Source: Microbacterium pygmaeum (GTDB lineage: Bacteria; Actinomycetota; Actinomycetes; Actinomycetales; Microbacteriaceae). From it: a DNA stretch of 64,000 nucleotides. The position numbers and the translations under genes were made by a program. The notes beneath the pieces were generated by a model. The model worked only from the letters and a program-made list of their open reading frames with translations. It was not told the origin of the DNA and did not search any database. The stretch is taken from NCBI RefSeq assembly GCF_900100885.1, contig NZ_LT629692.1, forward strand, positions 744,001 through 808,000. The letters run 5' to 3'. Shown here piece by piece: positions 60,632-64,000 of the stretch (positions within the stretch are counted from its first letter, which is position 1; each line of letters opens with the position of its first letter).

Positions 60632-62152
60632 ATGGCATCAGATGCCGAAGCGTCCGCGCATGCACTCGAGTTGCGCCGCGTCGTCAAGTCCTTCGGGCCC
60701 GTGGTCGCGCTGCGATCGGGAAGCCTCACGCTCGACCGCGGTTCGATCCACGCGCTGATCGGTGAGAACGGCGCCGGCAAGTCGACGCTGGTCAAGATCA
60801 TCGCGGGTCTGTACCGTCGCGACTCGGGCGAGTTCCTGCTCGACGGCGAATCGGTCGACTTCACCAGCACGGCTCAGTCGAAGGCCGCCGGCATCGCGGT
60901 CATCTACCAGGAGCCCACGCTGTTCCCCGACCTGTCGGTGGTCGAGAACATCTTCATGGGTCGTCAGCCCACGAACCGCATCGGTCGCATCGACCGTCGT
61001 GCGATGCGCGACGAGGCGGTGCAGATCTTCAGCCGGCTCGGCGTCGGTCTCGACCCCGACCGCGTCACCGACGGCCTGTCGATCGCCGACCAGCAGATCA
61101 TCGAGATCGCCAAGGCCATCTCGCTCGATGCCCGCGTGCTCATCATGGACGAGCCGACCGCGGCGCTGTCCGGCGTCGAGGTCGAGCGGCTGTTCGCCGT
61201 GGCCCGGAGCCTGCGAGACGAGGGCCGCGCGCTGTTGTTCATCTCGCACCGTTTCGACGAGGTGTTCGCCCTGTGCGACACGGTCACCGTGATGCGCGAC
61301 GGGTCGTACGTCGAGACCACCCCGATCGTCGAGACCAGCGTCGACGAACTGGTGCGCCAGATGGTCGGCCGCGACGTCACCGAGCTGTTCCCGAAGCTGC
61401 CCGCCGAGATCGGCGAGACGGTGCTCGAGGTCGACGGCCTGACCCGTGCGGGTGTCTTCCGCGACATCAGCTTCACCGTGCGTGCCGGTGAGATCGTCGG
61501 ACTCGCGGGCCTCGTCGGGGCCGGTCGCAGCGAGGTCGCCCGTGCGATCTTCGGCGTCGACCCGTACGAGAGCGGCACCGTCCGCCTGCTCGGCGCCGCA
61601 CTGCCCAAGGGCAACCCCCGAGCGGCGACCGCGCGCGGCCTGGCACTCGTGCCCGAGGATCGCCGCCGGCAGGGCCTCGTCCTGGACGAGGGCGTGACGC
61701 AGAACATCACCCTCGCGATCCGCGGCAAGCTCGCCACGTGGGGCCTGCTCTGGGGCGGTGCCGAGAACGAGGCCGCCCAGATCTGGGCGAGCCGCCTCGA
61801 GGTGAAGACGGCGGCGCTGGATGCCGAGACCGGCACGCTCTCGGGCGGCAACCAGCAGAAGGTGGTGCTCGGCAAGTGGCTGGCGACCGAGCCGAAGGTG
61901 CTCATCGTCGACGAGCCCACCCGCGGCATCGACGTCGGCACCAAGGCCGAGGTGCACCGCCTCCTCTCTCAACTCGCGCAAGAAGGCATGGCGATCCTCA
62001 TGATCTCGTCCGAACTCCCGGAGGTGCTGGGCATGGCCGACCGCGTGCTGGTGATGCGCGAGGGGCGCCTCACCGGCGAGTTCCCGCGCGCGGAGGCGAG
62101 CCCTGAAGCCGTGATGTACGCCGCCACTGCCGATGCGGAGGCGGCCCGATGA
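60632..62152 (+). CDS. Sugar ABC ATPase, duplicated CUT2 type
   Basis: A 506-residue ATPase with two nucleotide-binding domains (RbsA/XylG/RhaT-like). Domain 1 has GENGAGKST, Q-loop YQEPTLFPD and MDEPTAAL. Domain 2 has the degenerate GLVGAGRSE in place of Walker A, with LSGGNQQK and VDEPTRGIDVG, as is usual for this class. ATG 60632 follows GAGGAGGG. It overlaps the next permease gene by ATGA. Confidence 0.92.
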   Translation: MASDAEASAHALELRRVVKSFGPVVALRSGSLTLDRGSIHALIGENGAGKSTLVKIIAGLYRRDSGEFLLDGESVDFTSTAQSKAAGIAVIYQEPTLFPDLSVVENIFMGRQPTNRIGRIDRRAMRDEAVQIFSRLGVGLDPDRVTDGLSIADQQIIEIAKAISLDARVLIMDEPTAALSGVEVERLFAVARSLRDEGRALLFISHRFDEVFALCDTVTVMRDGSYVETTPIVETSVDELVRQMVGRDVTELFPKLPAEIGETVLEVDGLTRAGVFRDISFTVRAGEIVGLAGLVGAGRSEVARAIFGVDPYESGTVRLLGAALPKGNPRAATARGLALVPEDRRRQGLVLDEGVTQNITLAIRGKLATWGLLWGGAENEAAQIWASRLEVKTAALDAETGTLSGGNQQKVVLGKWLATEPKVLIVDEPTRGIDVGTKAEVHRLLSQLAQEGMAILMISSELPEVLGMADRVLVMREGRLTGEFPRAEASPEAVMYAATADAEAAR

Positions 62153-63189
62153 CCACCACGATGACCGCCCCCGTCCAGCCGGGCACGAGCTCGGCCGCGA
62201 AGCTCGTCCGGCACATCGCGACCGCCCGAGAGACCGGCATCCTGATCGCCCTGCTGCTGGTGATCCTGGTCGCGACCGTCAGCAACCCGACCTTCCTCTT
62301 CTCGAACGACGGGTTCCGCGACCTTCTGCTCACGCCGTCGCTGCTGCTCCTGGTCGCCGTCGGCCAGGCCGTCGTGATCATCACCCGCAACGTCGACCTC
62401 TCGGTCGGCTCGATCGTGGGCCTGACCGCGTACCTCACCGGTCGCCTCTTCATCGACATCGAGGGGATCCCGCTGATCCTCGTCTTCGTCGCGGGAGTCG
62501 TGTTCGGCGGGCTGCTCGGCCTGATCAACGGCGCGCTCGTCGCGTTCGCGAAGGTGCCCGCCCTCGTGATCACGCTCGGCACGATGTACATCTACCGCGG
62601 CCTCAACGTCGCGTGGACCGGCAGCGAGCGCATCAACGCCGGCGATCTGCCCAAGGACTTCCGCGCCCTCGGGACCGATCGGCTCCTCGGCATCCCGATC
62701 CTCACGATCATCGCCGTCGTCGTCCTGATCGCCGCCGCCTGGTATCTGCGCAACCTCCGCAGCGGTCGCGAGCTGTACGCGATCGGGTCCGACCCGGCCG
62801 CGGCGCACCTCTACGGCCTGCGCGTCACGCGTCGCGTCATCGCCGCCTTCGTCGTCAGCGGGGCGCTGTCCGGCCTTGCCGGCGTCCTCTACGCCGCCCG
62901 GTACGGCACGGTCAGCTCTGCCGCGGGCTTCGGCTGGGAGCTCCAGGCGATCGGTGCGGCGGTGATCGGCGGTGTCGCGATCTCCGGCGGCGTCGGCACG
63001 GTCTGGGGCGCCGCGATCGGCGCGTTCCTGCTGCTGACGATCAACCGGGCGCTTCCGATCCTCGGCATCGACGACTTCTGGCAGCGCGCCGTCGTCGGCG
63101 TGCTGATCATCGGCTCCATCGTGCTGGATCGGGTCCTGGCACTCCGACAACACAAACGACTGATTTCACAGAGGGAGGGGACGAGATGA
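62149..63189 (+). CDS. CUT2 ABC permease 1
   Basis: A 346-residue RbsC-type permease (PF02653) with about eight to ten helices, RNVDLSVGSIVGLTAYL and AVIGGVAISGGVGTVWGA. It is the first of two different permeases, an arrangement seen in rhamnose (RhaPQ) and AI-2 (LsrCD) importers. A rhamnose importer is favoured by the adjacent rhamnosidase gene, by inference only. ATGA overlap with both neighbours. Confidence 0.9.
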   Translation: MTTTMTAPVQPGTSSAAKLVRHIATARETGILIALLLVILVATVSNPTFLFSNDGFRDLLLTPSLLLLVAVGQAVVIITRNVDLSVGSIVGLTAYLTGRLFIDIEGIPLILVFVAGVVFGGLLGLINGALVAFAKVPALVITLGTMYIYRGLNVAWTGSERINAGDLPKDFRALGTDRLLGIPILTIIAVVVLIAAAWYLRNLRSGRELYAIGSDPAAAHLYGLRVTRRVIAAFVVSGALSGLAGVLYAARYGTVSSAAGFGWELQAIGAAVIGGVAISGGVGTVWGAAIGAFLLLTINRALPILGIDDFWQRAVVGVLIIGSIVLDRVLALRQHKRLISQREGTR

Positions 63190-64000
63190 CCACGATGACG
63201 GATGCCGCCCCCGCACGCGTCTACCAGGCGCACGGCAAGCCCGCATGGCGGCGCTACCTGCTGACCCGCGAAACCGCGATCATCGCGATCCTGATCCTGG
63301 TGATCGTGGTCGCACTGGCGACGGTCCGAAACTTCGACAGCCCGCTGACGGTGACCTACCTGCTGCGCGACATCGCGCCGATCCTGCTCATCGCGCTTCC
63401 GATGACCCTGATCATCATCACCGAGGAGATCGACCTCTCGGTGGCGAGCATCGTGGGCCTGAGCAGCGTGACCACCGGCATCCTGGCGCAGGCCGGCTGG
63501 CCGTTCGAGCTGGCAGCCGTCGCGGCGATCGTCGTCGGCGCCCTCGCCGGTGTGATCAACGGATTCCTCGTGACGGTCGTCGGGCTGCCCTCGCTGGCGG
63601 TGACGATCGGAACGCTCGCGCTGTTCCGCGGCATCGCGGTGGGCCTGCTGGGCACCACCGCGATCACGGACTTCCCAGAGTTCTGGACCGACCTCGCCAA
63701 GGCCAACATCCCGGGCACCCCGGTGCCGGTGATCATGATCCCGTTCGTGATCCTCGCGCTGATCTTCGCGGTGCTGCTGCACTTCACCCCGTTCGGACGC
63801 TCGCTGTACGCGATCGGCCTCAACAAGGAGGCGGCGCAGTTCTCCGGCATCGACGTCGGTCGCACGAAGTTCATCCTCTTCGTGATGAGCGGCACGGTCG
63901 CGGGCTTCGCGGGCGTCTACTTCACGCTGCTGTACTCCAACGCCCGCGGCGACAACGCCATGGGCATGGAGCTGCAGGTGATCGCCGCCGTGCTGCTGGG
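63186..64000 (+). CDS. CUT2 ABC permease 2 (truncated by window edge)
   Basis: The first 271 residues of the second permease are inside the window; the gene continues past the right edge. It has EEIDLSVASIVGLSS and ALIFAVLLHFTPFGRSLYAIG, typical of PF02653. ATG 63186 overlaps the previous stop and follows AGGGAGGGGA. A substrate-binding protein gene is expected just beyond the window. Confidence 0.88.
   Translation, partial: MTTMTDAAPARVYQAHGKPAWRRYLLTRETAIIAILILVIVVALATVRNFDSPLTVTYLLRDIAPILLIALPMTLIIITEEIDLSVASIVGLSSVTTGILAQAGWPFELAAVAAIVVGALAGVINGFLVTVVGLPSLAVTIGTLALFRGIAVGLLGTTAITDFPEFWTDLAKANIPGTPVPVIMIPFVILALIFAVLLHFTPFGRSLYAIGLNKEAAQFSGIDVGRTKFILFVMSGTVAGFAGVYFTLLYSNARGDNAMGMELQVIAAVLL

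Overview
High-GC actinobacterial DNA, most likely a Microbacterium or another member of the Microbacteriaceae. The grounds are GC-rich codon use, frequent GTG starts, head-to-tail ATGA/GTGA gene overlaps, the recurring GGATGCC/GGCATCC heptamer, a 13E12-type DUF222/HNH gene, and a gene set resembling the Microbacterium car (C-glycoside cleavage) genes. No rRNA, tRNA, transposase, integrase or CRISPR array was found. Almost the whole window is one catabolic island for plant-type glycosides and their aromatic aglycones.

Layout. (1) 149-11488: two related LysR regulators bracket a + strand set: FAD monooxygenase, alpha/beta hydrolase, MFS exporter, GH78 alpha-L-rhamnosidase, FMN-dependent 2-hydroxyacid oxidoreductase and two CUT1 sugar permeases. 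(2) 11613-23956: a tightly packed 13-gene operon. It holds a CarA-like sugar 3-oxidase, two CarB-like small subunits, two CarC-like TIM barrels, a SnoaL-like protein, four more sugar isomerase/epimerase TIM barrels, two Gfo/Idh oxidoreductases and an NAD-dependent epimerase. A second promoter with a 15-bp palindrome in its spacer lies at the carA/carB junction. (3) 23990-26733, minus strand: a single gene fusing a CarB-like domain to a CarC-like TIM barrel, with a ROK regulator upstream. (4) 26838-35027: a Gfo/Idh gene and an orphan partner, then an aromatic ring-cleavage operon (extradiol dioxygenase, FAH hydrolase, cyclase, FAD monooxygenase, amidohydrolase, second FAH). (5) 35174-39145: drug-efflux MFS, second CarA-like oxidase and a ThuA-like protein. 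(6) 39168-43703: two SDRs, a PLP enzyme and a DUF222/HNH protein. (7) 43776-59359: GH1 beta-glucosidase, a CUT2 ABC importer, a flavin reductase, a monocupin quercetinase, esterases, an IclR regulator, a carboxymuconolactone decarboxylase-like protein, SDRs, two FAHs and a second GH78 rhamnosidase. (8) 59437-64000: a LacI regulator and a two-permease CUT2 importer that runs off the right edge; this type is usual for rhamnose or AI-2.

How the genes may work together (inference). GH78 and GH1 enzymes remove O-linked rhamnose and glucose. CarA-like enzymes oxidise sugar C3, and CarB/CarC complexes then break the resistant C-C or C-O glycosidic bond. Gfo/Idh, ThuA and TIM-barrel enzymes recycle 3-keto-sugars. 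The quercetinase, esterases, monooxygenases, extradiol dioxygenase and FAH enzymes would process the aglycone. A shared sequence element next to IclR-region promoters, including a 19-bp block present in two exact copies in opposite orientation, also occurs in part upstream of the dioxygenase operon and suggests one regulon.

The most novel-looking items are the CarB-CarC fusion, the expanded C-deglycosidase paralogue set, the IclR-type element family and the operator-in-spacer promoter of carB.
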